Below, one piece after another: positions 42,994 to 52,031 of a stretch of DNA of 64,000 bases (the first letter of the stretch is position 1; each line of letters starts with the position of its first letter). The notes beneath the pieces are model-generated. The model was given only the letters and a program-made list of their open reading frames with translations. It had not been told where the DNA came from and searched no databases. Made by a program: the position numbers and the translations under genes. The DNA comes from Fermentibacter sp964564435 (GTDB taxonomy: Bacteria > Fermentibacterota > Fermentibacteria > Fermentibacterales > Fermentibacteraceae): positions 62,001-126,000 of the forward strand of contig CAZMAT010000002.1 in NCBI GenBank assembly GCA_964564435.1, written 5' to 3'.

Positions 42994-44576
42994 GGTACCG
43001 CCTCCTGTGCGCCTCCGCAATGGCCGCGGTCATGGCGGGATGCGCCAGGATAGCGGCACCGTCCGGCGGCCCCGAGGATACCGAGCCGCCCTTCATCGTC
43101 TCGCTCTCTCCCGAGCCTTCCGCCGGCACGCCGGATCTCGACGAGGTGGCGATCCGGTGGAGCGAACGGATGCAGGAGAGCTCCGTCGAGATCAGGGTCT
43201 TCCCCGCGATCCCGATCCGTGTCGGCAACTCCGTGGGAAGGACCGTGGTATCCCTCGAGGAGCCGCTGGGTGCCCGGACGATGATCCTCCATGTCTCCGG
43301 CACGGCGGCCGATCTGCGGGGAAACAGGATCGTCCAGGCGGTGGACCTGGCCTACAGCGGCCTGGACACGCTCCCTTCCGGATCCCTCAGGATCGGGCTC
43401 GCCAGACAGGGTGGGACGGTGCTCGGCGGGTCCGTCCAGATCGATGTGCTCGACGCCCTGGGAACGATGGTCCGCAGGACGTCGCCCGATTCGACCGGAT
43501 CGGCTGTGGCGGGATGGCTCCCGGGCGGCGCCTATTCGGTGATCTGCTTCGAGGACGGCGACGGCAGCATGTCCTGGGAGCGCGACATCGAAGCCGGCGC
43601 CGAGACCACCGTGGTGATCGGCGACGCCGACTCCCTCGATCTCGAACTCGTCCTGACAGTCGTGGACACGGTGGGCCCGAGGCTCGTGCAGGTGCTGGCG
43701 CTGGACGAGTTCCACGCGCAGGTGGACTTCAACGAAGAGCCCGCCCTCCCGGCCGATGCACGGCGGGTGTTCGGCATCCGCGACACCTCGGGCGTCCCGG
43801 TGCCCGTGCTCGGCTGCTGGTCGTCCGGTTCGAGGGAGGAGAGGTCGCTCGTCCTGGCCACCGGCGGGATGCCGGAAGGCGTACTGCTCCTCCGGACGGA
43901 GGGCGTCACCGACCTGCTGGGCAACGCGTCGGCGCCGGATTCGATCGAGTTCGAATCGTCGGACTCGGCATCGGTGGACACGATCCGTGTCAGGTCGACG
44001 TTCCCCGCCCCGGGTTCCACGGATGTGCCCGCATCGACCTCGGTCGTCTTCTCGCTCTCCGACTGGGTCGATCCCGATTCCCTGGCGGGCGCCTTCAGCA
44101 TGACCCGGGTCGCCGACAGCACCGTGGTGGAGGGCGTGCTCAGGGCCGACGACGGAAGGTCCTTCACGTTCACGCCCCTGCACGACCTGCTCGGGGAGGA
44201 GCAGTACAGGGTCGAGATAGGACCCGGACTGGTCTCGCCTGCGGGAGACTCACTGGGATCGGTGGGTTGGTCCTTCGTGGCGGCATGGGGCGACGAGCCC
44301 GGGAGCATGGAGGGAACGGTCTCGGGAGGCGGGGCGCGGATAGTCCTGGAGGCCCGTGCGGCCGGTTCCGGGGGGGCCTCGATCAGCGTCGGGATCGACC
44401 CGGGCAGGTTCCTCCTCGAAGGCATCCCGGCCGGGCGGTACACGGTCTCGTGCTGGTCCGACCGCAACGGCAACGGTGCGTGGGATCCGGGCGAGCCCTA
44501 CGGGTCGTGGCCCGGGGTGGTCCTAGTGCGCCCGGGGACAGTGACCGGAGGGATAGATGTCGAGATTCTCCCCTGA
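42990..44576 (+). CDS. Ig-like-domain lipoprotein
   Basis: A 528-residue surface or periplasmic lipoprotein. The signal peptide ends MAAVMAGC (Cys18), followed by GGPEDTEPP, typical of FCB Ig-like (SbsA-type) lipoproteins. Repeated beta-sandwich units open with phrases such as PPFIVSLSPEPSAGTPD and IRVRSTFPAPGSTDVPASTSVVFSLSD. The last ~80 residues look like a prealbumin/CarboxypepD-type domain (EGIPAGRYTVSCWSDRNGNGAWDPGE). Start GTG 42990 overlaps the previous stop. Probably a structural or carbohydrate-contact protein. Confidence 0.75.
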   Translation: MRYRLLCASAMAAVMAGCARIAAPSGGPEDTEPPFIVSLSPEPSAGTPDLDEVAIRWSERMQESSVEIRVFPAIPIRVGNSVGRTVVSLEEPLGARTMILHVSGTAADLRGNRIVQAVDLAYSGLDTLPSGSLRIGLARQGGTVLGGSVQIDVLDALGTMVRRTSPDSTGSAVAGWLPGGAYSVICFEDGDGSMSWERDIEAGAETTVVIGDADSLDLELVLTVVDTVGPRLVQVLALDEFHAQVDFNEEPALPADARRVFGIRDTSGVPVPVLGCWSSGSREERSLVLATGGMPEGVLLLRTEGVTDLLGNASAPDSIEFESSDSASVDTIRVRSTFPAPGSTDVPASTSVVFSLSDWVDPDSLAGAFSMTRVADSTVVEGVLRADDGRSFTFTPLHDLLGEEQYRVEIGPGLVSPAGDSLGSVGWSFVAAWGDEPGSMEGTVSGGGARIVLEARAAGSGGASISVGIDPGRFLLEGIPAGRYTVSCWSDRNGNGAWDPGEPYGSWPGVVLVRPGTVTGGIDVEILP

Positions 44577-45387
44577 AGCTCTCTTCGACCCCGCATCGTG
44601 CACGTCCTGCGGCAGATGCCTGATGGTCTGTCCAGTATCGGCGGTCTCCGGCGACCCCGGGAGCCGCCCCTTCCCCTCGTTCGATTCACGGAAATGCATA
44701 GCCTGCGGGCACTGCGCAGCCTTCTGCCCGGCCGGCGCCTTCGGCTCCTCAGAGCCGGCAGGCGTCGAACCGTGCAGCGGCGATTCCCTGCTATCTCTGA
44801 TGAAGAGGCGCAGATCTACGAGGTTCTTCGATGGGAGCTCCATTTCGGATGCGGAACTCGCGAGGCTCCTCGAGCCGGTCGGCTGGTCGCCCACCGGAGT
44901 GAACGCCTGCGGCCTGGCGGTCAGGGCCTTCAGGGGAACCGAAGCCCTCGCGCTGGGCACGGGAATCATCAGGACGGCCCGCCTGCTCGGGAAGTGCGGG
45001 CTCCTGAGGATCCTGGGCGCGCTGACCGGGACCGGCCCATTCCTGGAACGCGAGGCGGCGGGGGAGGATCTCGTCTTCCGCAAGGCGCCGCTGGTCCTCT
45101 TCTTCTTCTCGCCACGGCGAAACCCGACCTCCCTGAGCGACGGGATCATAGCAGCGACCCTCGTCATGACCGCTGCGGAGGCCATGGGGCTGGGCACCTT
45201 CTGGAACGGCGTGGCCCGGGCGCTCTACCCCGTGATGCCGGGATGGAGGAAGTCCTCCGGGGCCAGGCCGGGGATGAGGCTCTGTGCGGTGCTCTGCGTC
45301 GGCAGGCCGGCCTGGGGCTGCAGGCCGATCCCTCCTCGCGACTGGGAGCTGCTGGGACCGTCTATTCCGGGGACGGGACGGGTCTGA
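44557..45387 (+). CDS. Ferredoxin-nitroreductase fusion protein
   Basis: A 276-residue protein with an N-terminal 2[4Fe-4S] domain (CTSCGRCLMVCP and CIACGHCAAFCP, residues ~15-60) joined to an FMN-dependent nitroreductase domain (LMKRRRSTRFF at ~82, WSPTGVNACG, GLGTFWNGVARAL). This domain order is common in anaerobes and suggests direct electron transfer to the flavin; the natural acceptor is unknown. ATG 44557 overlaps the Ig-like gene by 20 bases. Its 3' end overlaps the convergent deacetylase gene by 26 bases. Confidence 0.9.
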   Translation: MSRFSPEALFDPASCTSCGRCLMVCPVSAVSGDPGSRPFPSFDSRKCIACGHCAAFCPAGAFGSSEPAGVEPCSGDSLLSLMKRRRSTRFFDGSSISDAELARLLEPVGWSPTGVNACGLAVRAFRGTEALALGTGIIRTARLLGKCGLLRILGALTGTGPFLEREAAGEDLVFRKAPLVLFFFSPRRNPTSLSDGIIAATLVMTAAEAMGLGTFWNGVARALYPVMPGWRKSSGARPGMRLCAVLCVGRPAWGCRPIPPRDWELLGPSIPGTGRV

Positions 45388-46300
45388 AGGGCATCGGGTC
45401 GTGGAGGTCGGCCCGCCAGGTGTCGGGCCTGTAGAAGCCGTTGTGCAACAACAGTCTGGTTATCGAGTAGAGCGCCATGTCCACCCTGCCGAGCCTCAGG
45501 CGGCCGCCCGAGGAACCCACGTCTCCGAGATCTGCAAGGGCTCCGTCGACCAGGAATCCGAACTCCGCCACCGGGGAGCCCTCGTACTCGATCGTGCCGA
45601 GCCTCTCCTCGACCCACCGGCCCTCGGGGAGGCGCCCGCCGGGCCATGCGGCCGTGCAGATCTCGCCGGTCCTCACGCCCAGGCAGGGTTCCATCTCCTC
45701 CAGCACTCCGGTCAGGGCGGGGGCCCACAGCTCGGGAGGCAGGCCGGTGAAGCTCCTGTGCCTCATGGTGTGGTTCCCTACAGCGTAGCCGTTGTCCAGC
45801 AGGAAGTTCAGCTTCCGCTCGAGGAGCTCCGCCTGGCCGAAGGGCGTCTTGTCGAGGGAGATGTTGAAGACCGCCCCGCGGCCGAAGTCCGGGTGTTCCG
45901 AGCAGAAGGACTCCATGATCCCCACGGCGCACGAAGGGTCTATCCGCAGCGACCCGTCGGCGTCCTGGACATATTCGAACTGGCTCTGCCATCCGTCGTC
46001 GAACGTCACCATGACCGGGCTGCGCCCCTCGGGCAGCCTCGACAGACCGTCCGCCAGATCGTCGGGGGTGATCAGGTAGAAGCCTTCCGAGCAGAGCTGC
46101 TCGAGATCGCCCCTGAACCTGGCCGCGCTTACCGAGAGGCGGCCACCGGTGCCGATGGAGTGGTAGCACAGGATCGGGAACCCGTCCGGCGCCGAGGATG
46201 CGTCGACAGTGCCCGATGTGTCGGGGGGCGGGCACGCGTACACCCCCGGCCCGGCGAAACCTGCCGTGATGGCTGGGATCAGGGCGAGTGCGCAGGTCAG
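45362..46300 (-). CDS. Polysaccharide deacetylase (NodB-fold), exported
   Basis: Carbohydrate esterase 4-type enzyme removing acetyl groups from a polysaccharide or peptidoglycan. Seen are FPILCYHSIGTGG, the metal motif MVTFDDGWQSQ and the distal His motif NHTMRHRSF. From GTG 46243 the protein would be 293 residues with no leader. An in-frame CTG at 46300 adds a 17-residue hydrophobic stretch (TCALALIPAITAGFAG) and has GGAGAG about six bases upstream, so I use it; no ATG, GTG or TTG starts the leader. The Cys in VYACPPPD could be a lipidation site. It follows the lectin-fold lipoprotein gene. Confidence 0.75.
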   Translation of the reverse strand: MTCALALIPAITAGFAGPGVYACPPPDTSGTVDASSAPDGFPILCYHSIGTGGRLSVSAARFRGDLEQLCSEGFYLITPDDLADGLSRLPEGRSPVMVTFDDGWQSQFEYVQDADGSLRIDPSCAVGIMESFCSEHPDFGRGAVFNISLDKTPFGQAELLERKLNFLLDNGYAVGNHTMRHRSFTGLPPELWAPALTGVLEEMEPCLGVRTGEICTAAWPGGRLPEGRWVEERLGTIEYEGSPVAEFGFLVDGALADLGDVGSSGGRLRLGRVDMALYSITRLLLHNGFYRPDTWRADLHDPMPFRPVPSPE

Positions 46301-46301
46301 A

Positions 46302-46991
46302 TCAGCTCTCCGGCATTATCGTGATCCGGTCCAGCACGGCGCTCGTCCAGCCGTCCACGAATATGCCGGTGCGCCCCATGACCGGCATCGTGGTCCTGAC
46401 GACCTGCAGGAGCTGTCCGTTCACGTAGAAATCGACATAGTTGCCGTGTATCTCCGCTGCGAGCTCGATGCTCGCGGGATCGTAGGGGAGCAGCCGGCTC
46501 GTTTCGAAGGGGTCGAGGCCCATCACTGGAGTCCACATGCTCCCGAGGCATCTCTGTATGGTATACTGCCCTCGGGAGTTGACTCCTGCGAGCAGGAAGC
46601 TCCCGTCGTCCTCCGCCCTGAGAACCAGACCGAGGATGGAATGGGGCGACGATTCCTCGATCTGGAAGACGGCCTCCACGGTGCCGTCCCTTGTCAGGGC
46701 GGCTGTCGAGAGCAGCACCAGCGGGTCGCCGGACGCGGAGTTGTCGATGTGGAGCCCGCCGTGATAGACCTCGAAGCGGCAGTCCGGCCCGAAGGGCGCG
46801 TCTGTGAGGTCGTCGAAGCTGCAGTTGAGCAGAGTGTCAGTCAGCTCGGGCGCCAGCGCCTCCACTGCCGCTCCCGGCCCGGGTTCCCTGCCGATGAGCG
46901 GGCCTGAGAAGAAACCGGATGTCCGGGTTCCGCAGGAAGCGGTCAGGAGCATGAAAACCGCCGCGACAGGAGCAGGCTTGATCGAGAACAA
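46302..46991 (-). CDS. Lectin/glucanase-fold lipoprotein
   Basis: A 229-residue lipoprotein (signal ending MLLTASC, Cys20). The body resembles concanavalin A-like jelly-roll domains of the LamG/DUF1080 type: LNCSFDDLTDAPFG, FEVYHGGLHIDNSASG, LGLVLRAEDDGSFLLAGVN and GNYVDFYVNGQLLQVV. Such domains usually bind glycans. Start is TTG 46991, with GGAGG seven bases upstream. It precedes the deacetylase by one base, suggesting a joint role in handling a polysaccharide. Confidence 0.72.
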   Translation of the reverse strand: MFSIKPAPVAAVFMLLTASCGTRTSGFFSGPLIGREPGPGAAVEALAPELTDTLLNCSFDDLTDAPFGPDCRFEVYHGGLHIDNSASGDPLVLLSTAALTRDGTVEAVFQIEESSPHSILGLVLRAEDDGSFLLAGVNSRGQYTIQRCLGSMWTPVMGLDPFETSRLLPYDPASIELAAEIHGNYVDFYVNGQLLQVVRTTMPVMGRTGIFVDGWTSAVLDRITIMPES

Positions 46992-47052
46992 GGTCTTCCC
47001 TCCCCGGACGATTGGTTTTGCGCACCGGATCAGGCGCGAAGCTAAGGCCGCG

Positions 47053-47883
47053 ATGCTCGCCTGTCCAGTCGCGTTCTGCTGCGCCTGCGGCCCTCAGCGG
47101 CCCGTTCAGACTGCAGTCCCGGCGGACTCGTCCTCCCGGGGGGGCGTCACGACGGTCCTGCCAGGTGCGCCCGCCGTCTTCGGCGTCGTGGCCGCCGGAC
47201 CGGACACCGTCGAAGTCTTCTGGGCGGAAGGTTCGCACGTCGGAGACATCATCATCGTCGCCTCACCCGGCTCCCGGGTCGGTGCGGGGGACACCCTGGC
47301 GGTCGGAACGGACTCGGTGGCCGTCATGGAACTGGAACTCGCCGGGATGTCCCTGGCCCTGGCCGAAGCCCGCTCCGAAGCCACGCCGGCAGACTCCGCG
47401 CTTCTCGCGGAAGTCGCTCTTGCCGCGGCCAGGTGCTCGGTTCTCGAAGCCTCGTCCAGGATCGCCCTTCTCTCGCCTTTCGAGGGGGAGGTCCACTCGG
47501 TATCCTCCTCGTCGGCCGGGCAGCCCGACGGAGGGAGACCCGGAGCCGAGATGGTGGCGCAGGGCCGGAGTCTCGTCTCGCTCATCCCGCCTCCTTCGTC
47601 CGTCATGCTTCGCTGGCCGGAATCCGCCGGAGAACTCCGGCTCGTGGAGGAGAGGGACGGGACGGGCATATATTCAGGAGAGGCTCCCGAAGGGGCCTTC
47701 ACATTCCCGGGTTCGTTCTCGCTCCCGCGGAGGGCTGTGCTCGATTCGGGTCTGTCGAGCTTCGTGGTGCTCGGAGGGGGCGACAGCATCCGGATCGAGC
47801 CCATCTGTTCGGACGGGGATTTCGTCACGGCCCTCGGACCCATCCCCGGGGGAGAGGCCGTGAGGGTGTGGACGGGGCCGTGA
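47053..47883 (+). CDS. HlyD-like exported protein (membrane-fusion/biotinyl-lipoyl fold)
   Basis: A 276-residue protein with features of a shortened periplasmic adaptor: an N-terminal hydrophobic/Cys-rich leader (ACPVAFCCAC), a lipoyl-like half (EVFWAEGSHVGDIIIVASPG), a short helical hairpin (AEARSEATPADSALLAEVALAAARC) and the returning half (IALLSPFEGEVHSV). No partner pump is encoded nearby. ATG 47053 is weakly supported by AAGG; the frame is open upstream with basic residues that would improve the signal peptide, so the true start may be a non-standard codon before it. Divergent from the lectin-fold gene. Confidence 0.55.
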   Translation: MLACPVAFCCACGPQRPVQTAVPADSSSRGGVTTVLPGAPAVFGVVAAGPDTVEVFWAEGSHVGDIIIVASPGSRVGAGDTLAVGTDSVAVMELELAGMSLALAEARSEATPADSALLAEVALAAARCSVLEASSRIALLSPFEGEVHSVSSSSAGQPDGGRPGAEMVAQGRSLVSLIPPPSSVMLRWPESAGELRLVEERDGTGIYSGEAPEGAFTFPGSFSLPRRAVLDSGLSSFVVLGGGDSIRIEPICSDGDFVTALGPIPGGEAVRVWTGP

Positions 47884-47914
47884 AGGCGCGGCCGCCTCAC
47901 GCGGAGGTTTCGGC

Positions 47915-49159
47915 ATGAGTTCGACCGCAGGAGTCTCCTTCGAGACGGGGCTCTCGTTCCCCGGGCTGCCGGCGCTGCCGCTCGAGAGGTTCGCGGAGTG
48001 GCGCGGGAACGGCAGACTCGGTTTCATGCAACTCCCCTTCCAGAGGGAACTCGCTGCCTCGTGCCTCGAACTCGCCGGAGCGTTCGCGGGTGAGGTGGAC
48101 GACGTGATAGTGGACGGGATAGGAGGGTCGGCGCTCGGTGCCAGATGTCTCCTGTCGGCCCTCGGCCCGGGGGGCGGCCCCCGCATCCGCCTGGTCGACT
48201 CGCCCGATCACCGCACCGTGGATGCGGTGAAGAAAGCCTGCGATCCGGCCAGGACCCTGCTGGTCGTGGTCACGAAGTCGGGGTCCACGGCCGAGACCAT
48301 GTCGGTCCTCCTGTCGCTGTACCCGTGGCTCCCGGCAGGCATCAGCGACCGGCGCACCGTGGCCGTCACCGATCCTTCCAGGGGCGATCTCAGGAAGCTG
48401 GCCGACGACAGGGGATGGGCCTCCCTCCCGATACCTCCGTCGGTCGGCGGCCGCTACAGCGTGCTCTCCCCGGCCGGTCTGCTTCCGGCCGCCTTCGCCG
48501 GTCTGGACATCCCGGCCCTGCTCGACGGTGCCGCGGATGTGATCCATGAGTTCGACCGGAAGGGCGCGGAAAGCCTTGCAGGGCGCCTGGCGGCCTGCTG
48601 GCTGGCCTTCTTCGAGAGCCATCCGGTCCACGTGTTCTTTGCCTACAGCGACAGGTTCTTCGACATGGCGCTCTGGTTCTCGCAGCTCTGGGCCGAGAGC
48701 CTGGGCAAGAGGAGGCCCGGGGGCGGTGCCGGTCTGGGCCAGACTCCTCTGGCATGCCGGGGGCCGGCCGATCAGCACTCACTCGTGCAGCTCTTCATGG
48801 AGGGCCCCCCCGACAAGTTCTTCACCTTCCTGGACATGACCGAGCCATCTCCGCCCCTGCCCGGGGGCTTCGAGGGGTATCCCTCGGCAGAATGGCTCAC
48901 GGGGAGGACGCTGGACGAGCTCAGGCGGGCCGAGTCCTCCGCCACCTCGGCCGCCCTCGCGGAGCGCGGGCTCCCTGTATGCAGGCTCCACGCCGGTGAA
49001 TCGCCTTCGGAGAAAGCCGTGGGTGCGCTGCTCTCAGCCATGGAGATCGCCACGGTGCTCACGGGGCTTGCGCTGGGGATCGATCCGCTCGACCAGCCGG
49101 GGGTCGAGCGGGGCAAGCACCTCACCTTCGCGGGCATGGGCCGGCCGGGCTGGCAGTGA
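47915..49159 (+). CDS. pgi: Glucose-6-phosphate isomerase
   Basis: Interconverts glucose-6-phosphate and fructose-6-phosphate. The 414-residue protein has the SIS-fold motifs DDVIVDGIGGSALGARCLL, VVTKSGSTAETMSVLLS, the family segment GRYSVLSPAGLLPAAFAGLD and the C-terminal helix with QPGVERGKHLT. Length fits the shorter bacterial/archaeal-type Pgi. It is 31 bases after the HlyD-like gene; its stop overlaps the next GTG. Confidence 0.92.
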   Translation: MSSTAGVSFETGLSFPGLPALPLERFAEWRGNGRLGFMQLPFQRELAASCLELAGAFAGEVDDVIVDGIGGSALGARCLLSALGPGGGPRIRLVDSPDHRTVDAVKKACDPARTLLVVVTKSGSTAETMSVLLSLYPWLPAGISDRRTVAVTDPSRGDLRKLADDRGWASLPIPPSVGGRYSVLSPAGLLPAAFAGLDIPALLDGAADVIHEFDRKGAESLAGRLAACWLAFFESHPVHVFFAYSDRFFDMALWFSQLWAESLGKRRPGGGAGLGQTPLACRGPADQHSLVQLFMEGPPDKFFTFLDMTEPSPPLPGGFEGYPSAEWLTGRTLDELRRAESSATSAALAERGLPVCRLHAGESPSEKAVGALLSAMEIATVLTGLALGIDPLDQPGVERGKHLTFAGMGRPGWQ

Positions 49160-50424
49160 TACAGGCATTCCTGGCGATCTCCTGCCTCGCCTCCTTCGAG
49201 GCGTCACCCCTGGACCTGCTCGAGACCGGGATCATGCTGGAATGGTCCGAGCTGCCGTTCATGGCCGGGCTCGACGCGCGGACGACGGTCGACGGCCGAC
49301 CGCTCCTTCTCTGCGGAGGTCCGGGGGTTCCCCTGCCGCCCTGGGGCTCCTTCGAGCATGTGGAGATCCTGAGCCCTCTCGAGGCGGGTATCTGGGGAGG
49401 CGGAGGCTGGACGGCCGAGTTCTCGACCCCCGGCATTCCCGACAGCAGCTACGGGAGCGCAGTGGGCCTCCTCGAAAGCACCGCCGGCAGGAACAGGTAC
49501 TCCGGACTCCTGCTGAGACCGCTTCCACTCGGGATGGGCGTGAGCGCGGCACTTGGCCGCGAGGACACCATCTCGACCCAGCTCCTAGGGCTCGAACGGG
49601 GGTCCCTGTCCGCGACGGGCTTCCTCTGGCAGGGAGCGGGCGGCGGCGACGGCTACTCGGCCGGCTTGTCCTACCGGAGGCCGTCCTTGTCGGCCGGCTG
49701 CTTCCTGGCATCGCCCGTCGAGGGCGAGAGGCTGGCAGAGCCCACCGCGGCCGCATCGGCCTCCCTGGGGCGGCTGACCTTGGAGTCGGCGGCCGGGCTC
49801 TCGGCATGGGACTCCCTGACTCACGCGGAAGCCCATCTCAGATCCTCCTTCGATGCGGGGCCCGCGACGCTGATCGCCAGGGGCGACATGTCGTCGGACT
49901 CGGGGGAGACCGAGTTCGCAGGCACGGCGGGGCTGCTCTGCAGGATCCCCGGAGGCCCCGCTCTCGGCGCAGGGTTCTGCAGCATCCCCGGAGGGGTCTC
50001 CGGCTTCCTCGCCACCGCCGGATGGGGCCCGGCAGGCGCCGAGTTCTTCCTCGACGGGAGCGACGCCTCCGCCGGCGCGCACATCACCTGGCCGGCCTGG
50101 CTGGGGCTTTCGGGCTTCGTGTCGGACAGCCTCCTCAGGGGTTCCGTATCGGCCTTCCCCGGGTTCGGTTTCGGAGGGAACGGACGCATCACCATCGGGG
50201 GCAGGCTCGTCGCCCTGCAGTCCGACCCGGGTGACGGTTCGGGAAAGGTGGAGAGCACGTCGGCCGACGCGTGCATCTCGCTGAACATCCTCGGCTTCTC
50301 GCTGGTGGGCGCCCTGGAGGATGCTTTCGACGATGACGACAGGAGAATGTCGTACGGGGTCGTGTGGGTCTTCTCCGACGGCCCTCCGTGGGAACCGCAG
50401 GAGGAAGACGGGAGGGGGTCGTGA
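49156..50424 (+). CDS. Putative outer-membrane beta-barrel protein
   Basis: Unrecognised 422-residue protein. A short hydrophobic start (IQAFLAISCLASFEAS) suggests export. The rest is made of alternating amphipathic beta-strands with small and aromatic residues (GYSAGLSYRRPSLSAGCFL; AGTAGLLCRIPGGPALGAGF; GLSGFVSDSLLRGSVSAF), the look of an outer-membrane barrel. GTG 49156 overlaps the pgi stop; purN starts over its stop. No family name can be given. Confidence 0.55.
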   Translation: MIQAFLAISCLASFEASPLDLLETGIMLEWSELPFMAGLDARTTVDGRPLLLCGGPGVPLPPWGSFEHVEILSPLEAGIWGGGGWTAEFSTPGIPDSSYGSAVGLLESTAGRNRYSGLLLRPLPLGMGVSAALGREDTISTQLLGLERGSLSATGFLWQGAGGGDGYSAGLSYRRPSLSAGCFLASPVEGERLAEPTAAASASLGRLTLESAAGLSAWDSLTHAEAHLRSSFDAGPATLIARGDMSSDSGETEFAGTAGLLCRIPGGPALGAGFCSIPGGVSGFLATAGWGPAGAEFFLDGSDASAGAHITWPAWLGLSGFVSDSLLRGSVSAFPGFGFGGNGRITIGGRLVALQSDPGDGSGKVESTSADACISLNILGFSLVGALEDAFDDDDRRMSYGVVWVFSDGPPWEPQEEDGRGS

Positions 50425-51047
50425 ACTCTGCCGGAAGGATAGCCGTCCTCGCCTCGGGGCGGGGGAGCAATTTCGAAGCACTCTGCACATCCGACCTCGG
50501 AGGCGCATCGGTCGTGCTGCTGGCCTCCGACAATCCCTCTTCGGGCGCTCTGCTGAAGGCCAGGAGGATGGGCGTCGAATCGATCCGGTTCGACCCGGGG
50601 CCGGGGAGGTCGCGCGTTGCCCCGGAGGCGGAGAAATCGCTGGCAGACCTGCTGGTATCCAGATCCATCGACCTGGTCTGCCTTGCCGGATTCATGAGGA
50701 TTCTGGGCGGTGCCCTTCTCGAATCCTTCACCGGGCGAATCCTGAACATCCATCCCTCCCTGCTCCCCGCCTTCCCCGGCCTGCACGCCCAGGCCCAGGC
50801 CGTCGCCCACGGGGTGAAGGTGAGCGGCTGCACCGTGCACTATGTGGACACCGGCACCGATACCGGCCCGATCGTGCTCCAGGCCGCGGTGCCCGTACTG
50901 GGGAGCGACACGGCCGACTCGCTCGCCGAGCGCATCCTGCAGGAGGAGCACAGGATCCTCCCGGAGGCCGTGAGGCTCCATTTCGGGGGCAGGATCAGGA
51001 TAGACGGCAGGATCGTGAAGAGCCGTATTCCCGACAGCCCGGCGTAG
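50421..51047 (+). CDS. purN: Phosphoribosylglycinamide formyltransferase
   Basis: Third step of purine synthesis, formyl transfer from 10-formyl-tetrahydrofolate to GAR. The 208-residue protein has AVLASGRGSNFEALC at the start, CLAGFMRILG, and the catalytic stretch LNIHPSLLPAFPGLHAQ with HYVDTGTDTGPIVLQ. Start is GTG 50421, with GGAGGGGG just upstream, overlapping the previous stop. Other purine genes are not here. Confidence 0.94.
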   Translation: MNSAGRIAVLASGRGSNFEALCTSDLGGASVVLLASDNPSSGALLKARRMGVESIRFDPGPGRSRVAPEAEKSLADLLVSRSIDLVCLAGFMRILGGALLESFTGRILNIHPSLLPAFPGLHAQAQAVAHGVKVSGCTVHYVDTGTDTGPIVLQAAVPVLGSDTADSLAERILQEEHRILPEAVRLHFGGRIRIDGRIVKSRIPDSPA

Positions 51048-51085
51048 TTATATTCCTCACCGGCGGATATCCGGAGGATTCTGGG

Positions 51086-52015
51086 ATGACTCTAACATGC
51101 CTTGCCTGGCTCCTGGTCTTCTCGACATCGAGCGATCCCGACCCGGGTCCGGCCCGCATAGGCCTCGGGGTCGACGGGAGCATGCTGCCCGGTTCGAGGA
51201 TGTCGCTGATGTGCCATCCCGGCGAGACGCTCGACCTCTCGACGGCCGTGCCCTGCACCTGGACCTTCTCGGCGGGGGAGCCCTCGTCCTCGGAAGGCGC
51301 CTCGGTCGCCTGGACGGCGCCTCGGAGCCATGGCACCTTCAGGCTCACGCTTGCCTCGGGCGAAGCGGTGCAGGAATATGCGGTCATCGTGGTGGTCGAC
51401 GCCTCGAGATGGAGGACCCCTACTCTCAATTCGTACCCGGTCGGGCTGTACGGCGACGGCAACTCGCGCGGCGACAACCCGGAGAGCTTCGTCGAGCTCG
51501 GTGCAAACGGAGGCGGGGTGCGGCTCTCGAGCCATTTCACGCTGGGCGAGTTCCTCGGGCATACCGAAGGCGCCTATCCGCAGTACCTGGCGCTCGACCT
51601 CAGGCTGGTGGACAAGCTCGAGGCCCTGATAGAGGCCGTGGGGCGCGAATACCCCGAGCCGGTGGACATCAACGTCATGAGCGGCTACAGGACTCCCGAC
51701 TACAACAGGTCGATAGGAAACGAGACCGATTTCAGCGCACACCTGTACGGCACAGCCGCGGACATATGGATCGAGGGCTTCCCGCCCAACGGCCTGATGG
51801 ACGACATCGACAGGAACAAGAGGATAGACGTTTCGGACGGCGAACACGTCGTGGACATCGTGAGGCGGATCGAGGCATCCGGCGGCATTTCGGTGGGCGG
51901 GGCCTCGGCCTACCGCTGGACACAGCAGCACGGCCCGTTCGTCCACATAGACGTCAGGGGCAGGCCCGCGAGCTGGCAGACCCAGCTCAACCTGGTCCCG
52001 GATCCAGTCATATAG
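51086..52015 (+). CDS. Exported M15-type peptidase (DUF882/YcbK-like)
   Basis: Putative zinc DD-peptidase acting on peptidoglycan. The 309-residue protein has a hydrophobic leader (LTCLAWLLVFSTSS), a beta-rich region (~30-110), then the M15A/DUF882 domain: HFTLGEFLGHTEG, DINVMSGYRTPDYN, the zinc motif SAHLYGTAADIWIEG (His and Asp) and FVHIDVRG (His). ATG 51086 has GGAGGA seven bases upstream. It is followed 16 bases on by an L,D-transpeptidase, so the two probably remodel the wall together. Confidence 0.83.
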   Translation: MTLTCLAWLLVFSTSSDPDPGPARIGLGVDGSMLPGSRMSLMCHPGETLDLSTAVPCTWTFSAGEPSSSEGASVAWTAPRSHGTFRLTLASGEAVQEYAVIVVVDASRWRTPTLNSYPVGLYGDGNSRGDNPESFVELGANGGGVRLSSHFTLGEFLGHTEGAYPQYLALDLRLVDKLEALIEAVGREYPEPVDINVMSGYRTPDYNRSIGNETDFSAHLYGTAADIWIEGFPPNGLMDDIDRNKRIDVSDGEHVVDIVRRIEASGGISVGGASAYRWTQQHGPFVHIDVRGRPASWQTQLNLVPDPVI

Positions 52016-52031
52016 CCCGGAGGGATTGTCC

